Counted from the first letter of the stretch, positions 1-11,806 are shown. The stretch: 64,000 nt of DNA from Stictocephala bisonia (GCA_035578905.1 JAQJVL010002586.1:1-64000); one strand, 5' to 3'. Notes: generated from the sequence alone by a model not told the origin. Program-made: numbers and translations.

Positions 1-82
1 CCTCATTACATGAGACGGAAGTATCAGAGTCACTAGAATCACTCACATGACGCTGGGGACGTTTACGGGATGTAGAAGCCAT
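1..82 (-). CDS. N-terminus of a piggyBac-like transposase (partial, runs off the left edge)
   Basis: Reading the minus strand from the ATG at 82 gives about 27 codons starting MASTSRKRPQRHVSDSSDSD, a Ser/Asp-rich acidic stretch typical of the disordered N-terminus of piggyBac-family transposases. The catalytic domain would lie outside the window. The assignment is inferred mainly from context: the ATG sits about 300 bp inside an element end that abuts a TTAA, the piggyBac target. The peptide alone is too short and too low in complexity to prove the family. Confidence 0.45.
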   Translation of the reverse strand, partial: MASTSRKRPQRHVSDSSDSDTSVSCNE

Positions 83-382
83 AATTTTAATCAAAATAAC
101 ACTGTAAACTATTCATAAACAACAATAAATAATATGTATATAAACCACAAAATAACTAGCATGTATGTCAGAAACCAGAAGAGATATCAAGAAACGAAAA
201 CCACCACGAAACAGCTCGATCCATACCGAAAACACGGACAACACAACTGTGACCATACGCAAACACTGCTTCACGGCAGACTGAATTTAGTTGCTAGGGA
301 CAGACAGCGCCGCACGGCGTGTTCAGAGCCCCGGCTAGTTCGAGGTCGCGCCGCACGGCGCGACCCGCAGCGAACGTGTTAA
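1..382 (-). mobile_element. 5' end of a piggyBac-like element inserted at TTAA in a BEL/Pao pol gene
   Basis: The terminus reads, from the right edge inward on the minus strand, TTAA then CACGTTCGCTGCGGGTCG. TTAA is at 379-382. Just inside is a perfect hairpin: a 9-bp stem, GTCGCGCCG at 345-353 and its complement at 356-364, with a 2-nt loop. To the right of the TTAA, BEL/Pao coding sequence resumes in frame just upstream of the protease motif, so the insertion point can be read directly. The element's other end and TTAA copy are left of the window. Confidence 0.6.
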
Positions 383-3300
383 GCTAACCACCTCTCAAGG
401 CATTTCTCATGTTTTTAGAGCATTACTTGACACGGGCTCTATGTGTGAACTCCTCTCTGAACGTGCCGCTAATATCTTGAACGACAAGCGACATGCTTCA
501 AATTTAAAAATATCTGGACTCGCTCAAAACCCCTCCTCTACAAAGGGAGCAATGTATCTAAATTTGGAAACGCTCTCTGGCCACACATTGGCCAACAAAC
601 ATCAGTTTCACATTTTAGATAAAATCTCCGTGGATTTACCACGCTCTCGTATCGCTTCTGACGTGTGGGACAAGGTCAAGCCTTATACACTCGCTGACCC
701 TTCCTTCCACTTACCTGGTGGCATTGATGTATTAATAGGTAGCTCTCTATTACCTCTAATTCTCACTCAAGAGAATTATTCGCTTGGGCCTCACATGCCT
801 CATGTGATAGGCACACACTTCGGCTACATACTCATGGGTCAAGCTCCTTGTGCTTCGACTACGGATGCTGCGGTCAACTTCTCAATATCTCCTCTGTCTA
901 CTAGTGATGATCTCTTGCACTCATCTTTACAACGATTCTGGCAACAAGAAGAAGCACCACCCATCAGTGTTAAATCACAAGAAGAGATCGCTTGTGACGA
1001 ATACTTTGTGAAGACTCACACTCGTGACTCAACTGGTCGCTATGTTGTGCGACTTCCGTTCAGAACGGAACCCTCTGCTCTTGGCCTCTCTCGAGGTACT
1101 GCTGAAAAGCGTTTACTGTCTCTTGAACAAAAATTTAACGCACAACCTCAGTTTGCTCAGCTTTACCGCTCTTTCATCTCAGAATATCGAGCTCTCGGTC
1201 ACATGATCGAAATAGACCATGTTGATGACATCCCTCACTATTATCTCCCTCATCATGGTGTATTGAAAGACTAGCAGTACAACAAAACTTAGGACTGTGT
1301 TTGACGCCAGTAGCAACACCAGTTCTGGTTACTCTCTCAATGATATTCTTTTCACCGGTAGAAAGTTACAGACTGATATTTGTGACATTATTTTGAACTT
1401 CCGGTCTCATAAAATAGTGTTTTCATGTGACATACGCCAGATGTTTCGTCAAATAAAAATCCATCCTGACGATCAACATTTTCAACTCATTTTATGGCGT
1501 GATGACCCTTCCGCAAAAATATCCACATTCAAACTCACCACTGTCACCTACGGGATGAACAGCTCTCCATACTTAGCAATTAAAACTCTGACTCAACTTG
1601 CGGAGGATGAAGGTGCTGACTTTCCTCAAGCAGCTAACTCACTACGTCATCATACCTACGTGGATGATATTGTCACTGGTGCAGACTCTGTGGAGGCGGC
1701 TCTTGAACTTCAAGACCAGCTCATCCAACTCCTAGGTCGTGGCGGCTTCGAACTTCGGAAGTGGGCGTCCAACTCCAACCAGCTCCTCGACAGGTTTCCT
1801 TCGGAACATCTAGAGACTCCTAGTTTCTTGCAAGAAGCACAACTTCATCAGTTCTCCATCCTGGGTATGCACTGGTCCCCTGAGGAAGATTGTTTTCGCT
1901 ATGCTTTCCAATATCAAACAGACAAATTAACCAAACGCACTGTATTACTGTCCGCGCAGAAATTATGGATACTTGAGTTCACGATACCATATCTCCGAAA
2001 CGGTCCGTTCGATTTTAACGAAAGACCTATCAAATTAAAGGAAATATTGTCAATTTTTATACTACGAAGTTTCGATTTTTTACGTAGCTTTTTATAATTT
2101 ATAAGACGGAAAAAGTGGAAAATATCGGCATTTTTCACAATCTTTTTGGAAATCTCAAATTAGGGCAATTATTACAAAATATCTATTAAACGTATCAGCT
2201 TCAAATTTTGATAGCTTATATGAAGGTTACTTACAAACACTTTTGTAGAGTTTCATAATTTTAACGTTATTATTTTTTATGTTCTTGTAAATTTTGTAAA
2301 CCTTTGTTAACTTTGTTATCTTGGGTTTAAAATTCCCGCTCAAAACAGTGTTTTGACTATCAATTGATTATATGAACGAAAAATATAGTGTCTACAGAAT
2401 ATGATGTAATAGTGATTTGTGATGAATTTATATTTGTTAAACGTTTTTATTCCCGCGCGAGGGGCTGGTACGCAGGGAAACGCGCCGGGGATGGCTCGGG
2501 TTCTCCCACAAAACGAGTGCGATGTTGCCGTTCGGTGCACACAGAGGTTAATGACAGGGTGAAGTTTGCTAGTTTAAGGGAAGGTTGGTCTGAGTCACCA
2601 ACCCGTTCTATAGCATTCCGGCAACATCGCACTCGTTTTGTGGGAGAACCCGAGCCATCCCCGGTGCGTTTCCCTGCGTACCAGCCCCTCGCGCGGGAAT
2701 AAAAACGGTTAACAAATATAAATTCATCACAAATCACTATTACATCATATTCTGTAGACACTATATTTTTCGTTCATACAATCAATTGATAGTCAAAACA
2801 CTGTTTTGAGCGGGAATTTTAAACCCAAGATAACAAAGTTAACAAAGGTTTACAAAATTTACAAGAACATAAAAAATAATAACGTTAAAATTATGAAACT
2901 CTACAAAAGTGTTTGTAAGTAACCTTCATATAAGCTATCAAAATTTGAAGCTGATACGTTTAATAGATATTTTGTAATAATTGCCCTAAGTTGAGATTTC
3001 CAAAAAGATTGTGAAAAATGCCGATATTTTCCACTTTTTCCGTCTTATAAATTATAAAAAGCTACGTAAAAAATCGAAACTTCGTAGTATAAAAATTGAC
3101 AATATTTCCTTTAATTTGATAGGTCTTTCGTTAAAATCGAACGGACCGTTTCGGAGATATGGTATCGTGAACTCGAGTATCCATAATTTCTGCGCGGACA
3201 GTAAGCCTCATTGCAAGATTGTACGATCCCTGCGGTTTTCTAGCTCCATTAATCATGGTAGCTAAATGCTATATGCAGCTCCTATGGGCTCAAGGCCTAA

Positions 3301-5475
3301 AGTGGGACGATGCTCTCCCCACTGATCTCGCCGATAAATGGCAATTATTCATTAATGACACTAGTCGTTACCTCTCTCAACTCAAGATGCCTCGAGCTTT
3401 TCCGTTAGCCCACTCTAATGTAATTGAATTACACGGCTTTTCTGATGCCTCAGAATGTGGTTATGCCGCAATAGTGTATTTCCGTTGTGAATCTTCTAGC
3501 GGAGAAGTGACTGTGAGACAAATTTTGTCAAAAACTCGTGTGGCCCCTCTGAAACGGGTGACCCTGCCTCGTTTAGAACTTTGTGGAGCTCATCTTTTGT
3601 CTAAGCTAATTGATTATTGCCTTAGACAGTTTTCTCATCTCAAGATTAATGAACTGACAATTTGGTGTGACTCTTCGGTAGTGCTCACGTGGCTACAAAC
3701 ACCTACCTACCGATTGAAAACTTTTGTAGCAAATCGTGTCGCTCAAATTCAAGAAATTATTCCTGGTCATCATTGGCGACACATTAAAGGTACAGACAAT
3801 CCAGCCGATTGTGCTTCCCCGAGGTGTTCTTGCATCTCAACTCGTCACCCACCCACTGTTGGTGGCATGGCCCCTCATGGTTAAGTCTATCTAAGCCTCA
3901 CTGGCCGACTCCTAACTTCACACCAATAGAACTCCAATCTGCGGATGAAATCAAGACTACACCTCTTAGTGTGCTCACTATAACTGGTCCCACAGAGTGG
4001 GAAATACTTTCTAAATATTCCTCATGGACAAAACTCATAAGGGTATTAGCGTACGTGTTACGTTTTGTTAACTTGTGCCGATCAAAGAAAGGAAATCTCT
4101 GGTCATTTACGCATCAGTGAACTGAATGACGCTGAAGTAGTTACTTTCAAACTCGTACAACGTTCAGCATTTAGTGAGGACATTAAATCACTGAAGAAAG
4201 ACTCTGCGTGCTCCACTCACCTGCGTAAATTGAATCCTTATCTGGATCCTGATGGTCTTATACGTGTCGGTGGTAGACTGGCACAATGTAACCTCTCATA
4301 TGACACTCGTCATCCCATTGTACTTCCCAAACGGCATCATGTTGTAAAGTTGTTAATAGACTTTTATCATCGCATCCATCTCCATTCTGGACCTCAATTG
4401 ACACAAGCACTACTAACACGCAAGGTGTGGATATTATGTGCTAGAAGTATCATACGTTCACGTATTTTCCAGTGTCTCGTGTGCTTTAAAAATAAGCCAA
4501 AAAACAAAACTCCTCTTATGGGTGACTTACCCGCACACCGTGTTAATCCAGCTCGACCGTTCTCATCAACAGGTGTGGATTATGCCGGACCTTTCACTGT
4601 CAAGATTCACAATCTCAGGAGCCTGCGACACATTAAGGTCTACTTGTGCATTTTTATATGCATGGTTACTAAAGCCGTTCATATAGAAGTGGTGACTGAT
4701 CTCACTACAGAAGGTTTTATTGCCTCTCTCACACGTTTTGTGTCTCGACGTGGTCTGTGCTCAAACATCTACTCAGATTGCGGAACTAACTTCGTAGGTG
4801 CAGACTCAGTACTACAAAAGGTGATTCGTGAATCAACTCTCTCATCTGTTGCACAGGACAAGATTGTTCATTTTACCTCCTCCCGAGGAATTACGTTCCA
4901 TTTTAACCCACCAGCTGCACCTCATCAGGGCGGGCTGTGGGAAAGTGCAGTTAAAAGTGCAAAATATCATCTCAAACGGGTGATCAATGAAACCGTGCTT
5001 ACCTTACCACAATTTCAGACTCTATCAATTCAAGTAGAGGCAATGCTAAATTCTCGACCACTTACTGCTCTCAGCTCAGACCCTTCTGAAATCTCAGTTT
5101 TTAACACCTGGTCACTTCTTGATTGGTGCTCCTCTGGCTGCCCTACCAGAACCCGATCTCTCTGATGTTCCTACCAATCGACTTCGCCATTGGCAATTAG
5201 TCCAGGCCTTTCACCAACGCATCTGGCATCGTTGGCAATTGGAATACCTCCACTCTCTACAACAACGTTCCAAATGGAGCACTCCCCAGGAGAACCTCAA
5301 AATTGGAGATCTCGTCTTGGTGCAATCCCCGACACCACCTCTTACCTGGCCTCTTGGACGTATCACTGACGTTCACCCTGGACCTGATGGCACCGTGCGA
5401 GTGGTCACCATCAAGACGCCTTCAGGGACTTACACTCGACCTGCAATCAAGGTCTTTCCTCTGCCACTAAACTAA
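383..5475 (+). pseudogene. pol: BEL/Pao pol pseudogene: protease, RT, RNase H, integrase
   Basis: The aspartic protease motif ALLDTGS lies near 417-441. The first reading frame ends at a stop at 1272-1274 caused by a small deletion; the next frame resumes at 1276 with the RT. The RT catalytic motif TYVDDIVTGAD lies near 1652-1684. Coding is interrupted by a MITE at 1948-3201 and continues at 3204. RNase H shows HGFSDASECGY near 3430 and WCDSSVVLTWL near 3663. A frameshift cluster lies around 3817-3860 and another near 4090. Integrase follows, with the His/Cys zinc region near 4367-4495 and the core motifs SDCGTNFVGA near 4777 and HQGGLWESAVKS near 4922. A final frameshift lies near 5105-5119, and the C-terminus ends PLPLN at 5475. 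It cannot make a full polyprotein. Confidence 0.85.
1948..3201. repeat. 1254-bp foldback MITE inserted at TA inside BEL/Pao pol
   Basis: Two inverted arms of exactly 583 bp (1948-2530 and 2619-3201) flank an 88-bp non-palindromic centre (2531-2618). The termini read CTGTCCGCGCAGAAATTATG inward from both ends. TA lies just outside both ends (1946-1947 and 3202-3203). Removing the element and one TA restores the pol reading frame residue for residue relative to the other BEL/Pao copy, so the boundaries are secure. ORFs seen in the arms are mirror images of each other and are not genes. TA duplication suggests mobilisation by a Tc1/mariner-type transposase. A transcript would fold into a hairpin of about 580 bp. 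Confidence 0.9.
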
Positions 5476-5613
5476 GTGGACTCTTAACTTTTAAGAATTT
5501 AGTATAACTTAATAATAAGCTCTTTGTCATGTAACTCATCACCCTTTATATGTTGTGTGTAATTTTTTCATTTTCTCTCTACGTTGAAGTTTATAACTTC
5601 AAGGTGGCCGGTA

Positions 5614-6500
5614 TGTTAGGTAATAAGATAATTGTATATAGTTCATAAATTCTACAGTTGTAAGAATGGAAGTTTGGTATTTCACATTCTCACAGAAACC
5701 AAGAGAGAGAGAGGGTTATCTGTCCTCAGAATAGGCATCACGCCACCCCGTAACTCGAGTTCTTATTGGTGGACTAGAATTACTCTCGCCTGATGCGTTG
5801 CGAGGCGTCGTTTTCGCCCCAGATCTCACGGCAGTCTCAATGTGCAAACACACCTCGCTCGCGTGGTCTCTCTCTCACCTAGACCTCACGTAGACTCTCG
5901 GCAACACGGTACTCTCAACGCTTACGCACCTCTCTCGCGTGTTCTATTTTCCCAATCGACAATTAGTTTGTGTGCTTTAAATTTTAACTTAGTGCTTCTC
6001 ATCCAGACCTTCAAGAACTTCGTTTGTGCGGTACGTGATCGGTCACCTGGACTTTCGAAGCGTCCGTACTTCCGCGACTACTCTTCAGTGCTCTAGGACT
6101 GTGATCAAGGAAGGTGGACTGGATTACCATAAGTGTCTCCAACTACTCCTGCTGGACAAGTGTGCACCTAAGCTCTGTGGTGAGTTAACTCTTTTTATTC
6201 AGTGTAGCACTTCCCTATTTACTAGATTCTCACGTCTGCTCCAGAAGAGCAGTGGTCCTCCGTACTTATTAACGTTCTCTACTCACTCTCTCTTTGAACA
6301 GTTTCGGATCACTCATTCACTCATTTACTGAACATTTTTGGTTCGCACTCACATTCCCGAACATTTTTTGGTACTCCGGGACGGATCTCTCTCTTACCCA
6401 ACATTTTTAGTGCTCCTCCGAACCGGATCATTTCCGGAACATTCACTTACGTAACAGTTTTCTACATCGTCATTAGGGAGAACGCTGCTAAGCCGCTGTG
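5614..6500 (+). repeat. 3' LTR of BEL/Pao copy 1 (end uncertain)
   Basis: The LTR starts TGTTAGGTAATAAG immediately after a purine-rich tract. The second copy has the same arrangement (TGTTCAG after a G-rich tract). It contains an (AG)n run near 5703-5715, as does the LTR of the second copy. Three short repeats of the type cgaacattttt occur at about 6327-6405. No terminal CA or target duplication could be assigned, because the partner LTR is outside the window. Confidence 0.5.
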
Positions 6501-7800
6501 ACCGTGGCAAGTTTTAATTTTTTTATAAATTAGGTTAGAGAAATCATTTCATAAGTTCCTTAATTCCAGTATAAACAAAAGTTGTGAGAAATTTTGTGTT
6601 TTTTTTTTCGTAATTCACTTTTGTTTATGCTGCTTGCCCGGCGCACAGCTGGCGGATAAGCCATCATGAGGTGAGTCGACACGCTTCAGGATAGTCGCAG
6701 TGTAACACACACACACACGCACACGTCACTCACACATAATAGCACAGCGTACGTCACCACACTTACACATGACTATCTCTGTCCTTTCTATCTCTTTTCT
6801 TATCTATTTAGTACTTAGGGATGCCAACAATGAGCTAGGGATACGGGCAGATTAAATTAAGTATTATAATAAAGTTAAGTGGATGAAATAGGGTATTTAG
6901 CGCGATGTATTAGAGACAATCATTAGGAGCAGGACAAACATGTCAGAATTGAAAATGAACCAGTTAGTTATAAGAATTGAATTTTCTAGTGTTGAATATT
7001 GTATTGCATATGTCTATTCGAGGTGTTGGCATATAATTTAATGTAGCTGTAAGATTAAAACCTAGTATTATTAGCGAGCGCGGTCAATATATGAATAGAC
7101 TGCACCTAGCTCAAACAATTATTCTTGGAAGCGACAAAGCGGAAGACGTCGACGAAGGGACGGGCTTATCGCATTCCATTGTTAAATCGGGTCGGCTGCG
7201 AGACCGAGGACAATAGACAGACAGACGCTACAACAATACACGACAATGGGGAATTGGCCCAAGCCACAATCTATTAGGTTACGTTAATTTTAACACAACC
7301 TCATTTAAAAATTGATAATCACCTTTAGTAATTAATTTAATAATTAATATCCTACCCCCACCTCCACTTGTCAACAGCTTAAATAGGGGTCCATTACCCA
7401 AGTTACCTGCGATGTTTCTATACATTAACAACCTTACATACAGACCGACTTAATGTTTACCTTTTCTCACCGACAGTTCTCCCATCGCGTTTACTAACGA
7501 CCGACGTACGTACAGACTAGGCAGTGTTTCTCTCCAGCATTTATTTACCAATATATTTAACAAGCAAAGATTGAAGGGAAGCGTAACGTGTGTCAAACAA
7601 TAGGACTAGGTTTACTGATTTTAATTATTGTATTTAAGATAAAGCTTTCAGATTTAATTTTCTTTTATATTATTATATTTTATTTATTTTTAACCTTTAT
7701 TACATAAGTATTTTGCAGTAATTAACGATTCTTTAGTCAACCATAACTAGTTTAATTAAGTCAATTCCTTTTCTTTCAAATTAGCGAACAATTTGTTATT
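6500..7800. other. Non-coding stretch, no gene seen
   Basis: This is AT-rich sequence without a convincing ORF or element end. A short (AC)n microsatellite lies at about 6703-6732. Confidence 0.6.
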
Positions 7801-8290
7801 ATTTATGTTAGTTGTTGCCGATGCATTTGTTAATTATTTATATATTTGTTGCCGATGCATTTGTTATTATTTATGTTAGTTGTTGCCCATGCATTTGTTA
7901 ATTATTTGGATACTTGTTGCCGATACATATGTTATTATTTATATACTTGTTGCCAATGCATGTGTTATTATTTAGGTATATACTTGTTTCCGGTGCAATT
8001 GCTATTATTTATATACTCGTCGTTATTATTTATGTACTTGTTGCCGATGTGCATTTGCTATTATTTAGATAATCGTTACGGATGCATGTGTTATTATTTA
8101 TGTACTTGTTGTCAACGCATGTGTTATATTGATATACTTATTGCTGATGAATTTATTTTTATTTATGTACTTGTTGCAGATGCATGTGTTATTATCTATG
8201 TATATGTTGCAGATGTATTTGTTATTATTTATGTACTTGTTGCCTATGCACTTATTATTATTTATATATTTGTTGCTGATGCATTTGTTT
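7800..8290. repeat. Minisatellite of about 33-36 bp directly upstream of a LINE ORF
   Basis: About fourteen imperfect copies of a unit like ttgttgccgatgcatttg + ttattatttatgtac follow one another. An open reading frame through the array (7846-8394) is a by-product of the repeat, giving a monotonous Tyr/Cys/Leu/Val peptide, and is not called a gene. The array ends about 115 bp before the LINE start codon, so it may be the LINE's 5' UTR monomers or simply older flanking sequence. Confidence 0.8.
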
Positions 8291-8405
8291 GTGTAAACAA
8301 TACGGCCATAAGAATATATTCTGTTATAATTAATCTGTATTCAGGGATATTAAGATATCATAGATTGGGCATTGGATATTTAAATAAATGTTAAAATAAA
8401 CTAGA

Positions 8406-11294
8406 ATGAATCATAATATTTTTGAACTCTTAGTTTATTATCAAAATGTGAGAGGACTAAGAACCAAAACTAATGAATTCTTTAATAATTTATTGTCATG
8501 TAATTATGACATTGTAGCTTTAACTGAAACAAATTTGCAACATACTATAAATTCTTCTGAGCCTTTCCCTGATTTTTACAATGTCTTTAGATGTGATAGA
8601 AATCTGGTGGTAACTGAGAGGCAGGGAGGGGGAGGGGTTTTGTTGGCGGTATCTAGCGATTTAATCTGCACGAGGGTGGACAGTTTTAATGACACAATCC
8701 CGGGGTGTGAATGTGCTTGCGTAAAAATTTCGAACAATAAAGGCAACAATATCTACGTTTGTGTGGTTTATTTTAGGCCGAGGTCACCTCTGGGAATTTA
8801 CCAAACGTTTTTTGACCTGTTTATACAGCTAAAACTGTCAACTAATTGTCAAACCCTGATTTTAGGTGATTTTAATTTATCAGTTTTTGGCCAAAATTAC
8901 AACTTAAATGACGGCGATAAGCTGTGTAAAGAATTATCTGTATTTTTAAATCTGCATAATTTTAATTTGAAAAACGACATTCGAAACTTTCAAAATAAGA
9001 CTTTGGATTTAATAATTTCCGATATAGATGAAGCGGCGGTATCGAGAAGTGAGGAGAGGTTGGTGGGGGAAGACCCTTATCACCCAGCCCTGGAGGTGAG
9101 TGTTGTGGTCGCTGCTCCGTTATCTTGTAGGTCAAGGTCAACTCAGCCAGCTGGATATAGTTACCGTAGAGCAAACTTCCTCCAAATATATCAAGAATTA
9201 TCTGCGATTGACTGGGCAAATTTATACAACATTTCAAATATTGATCAAGCTGTCGATTATTTCTACAGCCAAATTTATAGAATCCTTGACCAATCTTGTC
9301 CTTTGAGGAAAAATAAAAAATCTAAATACCCTTTCTGGTTTACACCCTCAATAATATCTAATTTGAAACTTAAAGGAAAACTGAGAAAACGGTGGAAAAA
9401 ATCTGGTGCTATACAAATTTATAACTTATTTAAAACACAACGAACTTTAGTAAAAAATGAAATAAATACAGCATATAGAAATTATACGCACAATATGGAA
9501 AACATTTTACATGTAGATAGTAGTAAATTTTGGAATTTTATTAAAGATAGAAAGACCGATAAAAACCGAAGTTATGTTATGGAATACAATGGTGTTAAAC
9601 ATGATAGCGGAGCAGCGGTGGCGAATGCATTTGCAGAGTACTTTAGCTCGGTGTATGAACGCTACATGAGTGAGCCTAGTGTGGAGCGCGCGGTGGAGGG
9701 GCCGTGTCGAGCCGGCGTGTCCTGTCTCACACTGCCTCGCCTTTGCTGTCGGGATGTACAGGATGCAATTAAAAAGTTAAAATCAAAACGTACCACTGGT
9801 CCTGATTTGCTCCCACAGTACTTGTTTAAAGGATGTTCTGAATTATTAATTAAGCCCCTAACATTTTTATTTAATTTAAGTTTAACATTAAATATATTTC
9901 CTGAAAAATGGAAAATTACTAAAGTGACGCCTATTTTCAAAAATGGTAAGAAAGATCAAATAATTAACTATAGGCCAGTGGCGGTTTTATCGATACCTGC
10001 TAAAATATTCGAGATGATTATACATAAACATTTATTTGGTCACTTTAAAAAATATGTTTCTGATTGTCAACACGGATTTATTCCCGGAAGATCAGTCAAC
10101 ACAAACTTACTTAATTTCATTAATTATGTTTCCTCGGGGCTGGATTCTGGGACCCGAACTGATGCTTTATTTCTTGACCTGGCCAAGGCGTTTGACAAAG
10201 TAGACCATTCAATTTTGTTAAACAAGCTACATTTTTACGGAATTTCAAATAATCTGTTGTATTTCTTTAAATCATACATTATGAATAGAAGACAATTTGT
10301 TTTTTACAATGGAATTTCATCAACTACATTTAATGTTCAGTCCGGTGTGCCGCAGGGCTCGAATTTGGGGCCTTGTTTGTTCACTATTTTAATTAATGAT
10401 TTAAGTGATTGTATCTTATCGTCAAAGGCCCTACTATTTGCGGACGATTTAAAATTATTTAAACATATTAGGAGCCCTGTGGATACAATTAGTTTGCAAC
10501 AAGACTTAGACAATGTTTTAGAATGGAGTATCAATAATAAAATGTCTTTTAATGTCACAAAATGTCAGTTGATGACTTTTACAAGAGCTCAAGATTATAT
10601 GGAAACAGACTATTTCCTAAATGGAACTGTAATAACTAGAGTGAATCAGATTAAAGATTTAGGAGTTCATATGACTAATACATTGTCTTTTAATCGTCAT
10701 GTCGAGTCATGTATAGCTGTAAGTAGTAAAATGATGGGATTGATTTTTAGACAAAGTGTTAATTTTAGAAATATTCAAACCATAGTTAACCTGTACTACT
10801 CTTTGGTCAGGTCAAGGTTGGAGAGTGGAGCGGTCATTTGGAACCCTTTTCACATAACTTACCGAGATGCACTCGAAAGAGTTCAAAAGCGATTTTTAAG
10901 GTTTTTATTTTACAAATGCTTTAATGTTTACACTTATGTGGTTCCATATCGTGATTTGCTAGTGATGTTTGGGTTTCGGGAGCTGGCTCTGAGGAGAACA
11001 CTCATGGGTCTGGTATTCCTGTGCAGACTGGTCGGAGGTGGGGTGGATGATGCCGCTTGCTTGGCCGGTCTGTCTATCCATGTGCCTACCTTCCGAGGTA
11101 GAAATAAACTTCTTTTCACTCTCCCATACTGCCGCACTGCCTCTCATGCTTTTTCCCCTCTTTTTCAGTTCATGAGAGCTTACAATTTACTAATCTCTAG
11201 TGAGCAGGAAATTGATATATTTTTTGACCCTCCAAACATTTTTAAATCAAAATGCCTAACAGCGTTGAGTTTATTAAATTTATTAAATGTATAA
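8406..11294 (+). CDS. LINE endonuclease/reverse transcriptase, intact 962-aa ORF2-type protein
   Basis: An N-terminal apurinic-type endonuclease domain (about residues 8-220) shows YYQNVRGLRTK, LTETNLQ and LILGDFNLS. It is followed by a reverse transcriptase (about residues 470-740) with PVAVLSIPAKIFE, QHGFIPGRS, FLDLAKAFDKVDH (motif A), GVPQGSNLGP (motif B) and LLFADDLKLF (catalytic FADD). The C-terminal region has the LESGAVIWNP...RVQKRFLRFL pattern common in Jockey/CR1-group elements. Such proteins nick target DNA and copy the element RNA in place. There is no internal stop or frameshift, so the copy may be young. No ORF1 is visible upstream; it may be 5' truncated or a single-ORF type. 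The ATG at 8406 precedes the endonuclease motif by 12 residues, a plausible start. Confidence 0.9.
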   Translation: MNHNIFELLVYYQNVRGLRTKTNEFFNNLLSCNYDIVALTETNLQHTINSSEPFPDFYNVFRCDRNLVVTERQGGGGVLLAVSSDLICTRVDSFNDTIPGCECACVKISNNKGNNIYVCVVYFRPRSPLGIYQTFFDLFIQLKLSTNCQTLILGDFNLSVFGQNYNLNDGDKLCKELSVFLNLHNFNLKNDIRNFQNKTLDLIISDIDEAAVSRSEERLVGEDPYHPALEVSVVVAAPLSCRSRSTQPAGYSYRRANFLQIYQELSAIDWANLYNISNIDQAVDYFYSQIYRILDQSCPLRKNKKSKYPFWFTPSIISNLKLKGKLRKRWKKSGAIQIYNLFKTQRTLVKNEINTAYRNYTHNMENILHVDSSKFWNFIKDRKTDKNRSYVMEYNGVKHDSGAAVANAFAEYFSSVYERYMSEPSVERAVEGPCRAGVSCLTLPRLCCRDVQDAIKKLKSKRTTGPDLLPQYLFKGCSELLIKPLTFLFNLSLTLNIFPEKWKITKVTPIFKNGKKDQIINYRPVAVLSIPAKIFEMIIHKHLFGHFKKYVSDCQHGFIPGRSVNTNLLNFINYVSSGLDSGTRTDALFLDLAKAFDKVDHSILLNKLHFYGISNNLLYFFKSYIMNRRQFVFYNGISSTTFNVQSGVPQGSNLGPCLFTILINDLSDCILSSKALLFADDLKLFKHIRSPVDTISLQQDLDNVLEWSINNKMSFNVTKCQLMTFTRAQDYMETDYFLNGTVITRVNQIKDLGVHMTNTLSFNRHVESCIAVSSKMMGLIFRQSVNFRNIQTIVNLYYSLVRSRLESGAVIWNPFHITYRDALERVQKRFLRFLFYKCFNVYTYVVPYRDLLVMFGFRELALRRTLMGLVFLCRLVGGGVDDAACLAGLSIHVPTFRGRNKLLFTLPYCRTASHAFSPLFQFMRAYNLLISSEQEIDIFFDPPNIFKSKCLTALSLLNLLNV

Positions 11295-11806
11295 CTATTT
11301 TTACTTTTATACCTTGTTCTAAAATAATCTTGTTATCTGATGTATGTTGATCACCATTTTTACTGTATTATTATTTATTAGTTTGTTTTTGTTTTTCATA
11401 TGTATTTATGTATATGTATATATATGTATATGTATGCGTGCTTAAATGTTGTTAAGGTTAAATTGTATTTACATTTGCATTTGGTTATTAGAAATGATCA
11501 GTCACTAATTTATACAATATTAAGTTACTGTTATGAATCTTCAGAGTAGGTTATATTTCTCATTTGTTATTTATTATATAATTGTATTTATTATTACTTT
11601 TAGGTTAAAGCATGTTACTGTTGGTAATATTTTTAATTATTTATTTAACTTATCTATTAATAAGAGTAATATTATAGTTTATATTATGTGCATGAAGTGA
11701 GCTCAAGAAACCCCAGCATGAACTTTAAGAATAAATTGAAATGCTTTAGTGCAATTGGTTTTGTAAACTGTTCTAAAGCATGCAAATAAAATAAAATAAA
11801 ATTAAG
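8406..11806 (+). mobile_element. Jockey/CR1-like non-LTR retrotransposon (3' complete)
   Basis: The coding region is followed by a roughly 490-bp AT-rich 3' UTR and a terminal (TAAAA)n tail at about 11785-11806, as expected of a LINE 3' end. The 5' limit is uncertain and may extend into the minisatellite at 7800-8290. I could not identify a target-site duplication. Confidence 0.75.

Larger units (their letters stand above)
383..6500 (+). mobile_element. Decayed BEL/Pao LTR retrotransposon (copy 1), 5' part outside the window
   Basis: The order protease, reverse transcriptase, RNase H, integrase on the plus strand, followed by a polypurine-type tract (aaggtggccggta, about 5601-5613) and an LTR starting TGTTAGG at 5614, is that of a BEL/Pao element. 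It resembles the second BEL/Pao copy in this window (24873-33452) along the whole pol. Its gag and 5' LTR are missing because a piggyBac-like element interrupts it at 379-382. It is further broken by the MITE at 1948-3201 and several frameshifts. The right boundary is approximate because I could not find the LTR end. Confidence 0.8.

Noticed and set aside
134..382. 82-codon plus-strand ORF at the left edge
   Set aside because: It lies in the terminal region of the piggyBac-like element and reads through its hairpin; no domain.
1914..2138. Minus ORF matching a plus ORF at 3011-3265
   Set aside because: The two are the same sequence in the two arms of the foldback element, not homologous genes.
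2388..2761. Mirror-image ORFs of about 104 codons
   Set aside because: Also arm sequence of the foldback element; the shared peptide arises from the palindrome.
7846..8394. 182-codon Cys/Tyr-rich ORF resembling a membrane protein
   Set aside because: It is an open frame through a 33-36-bp minisatellite.
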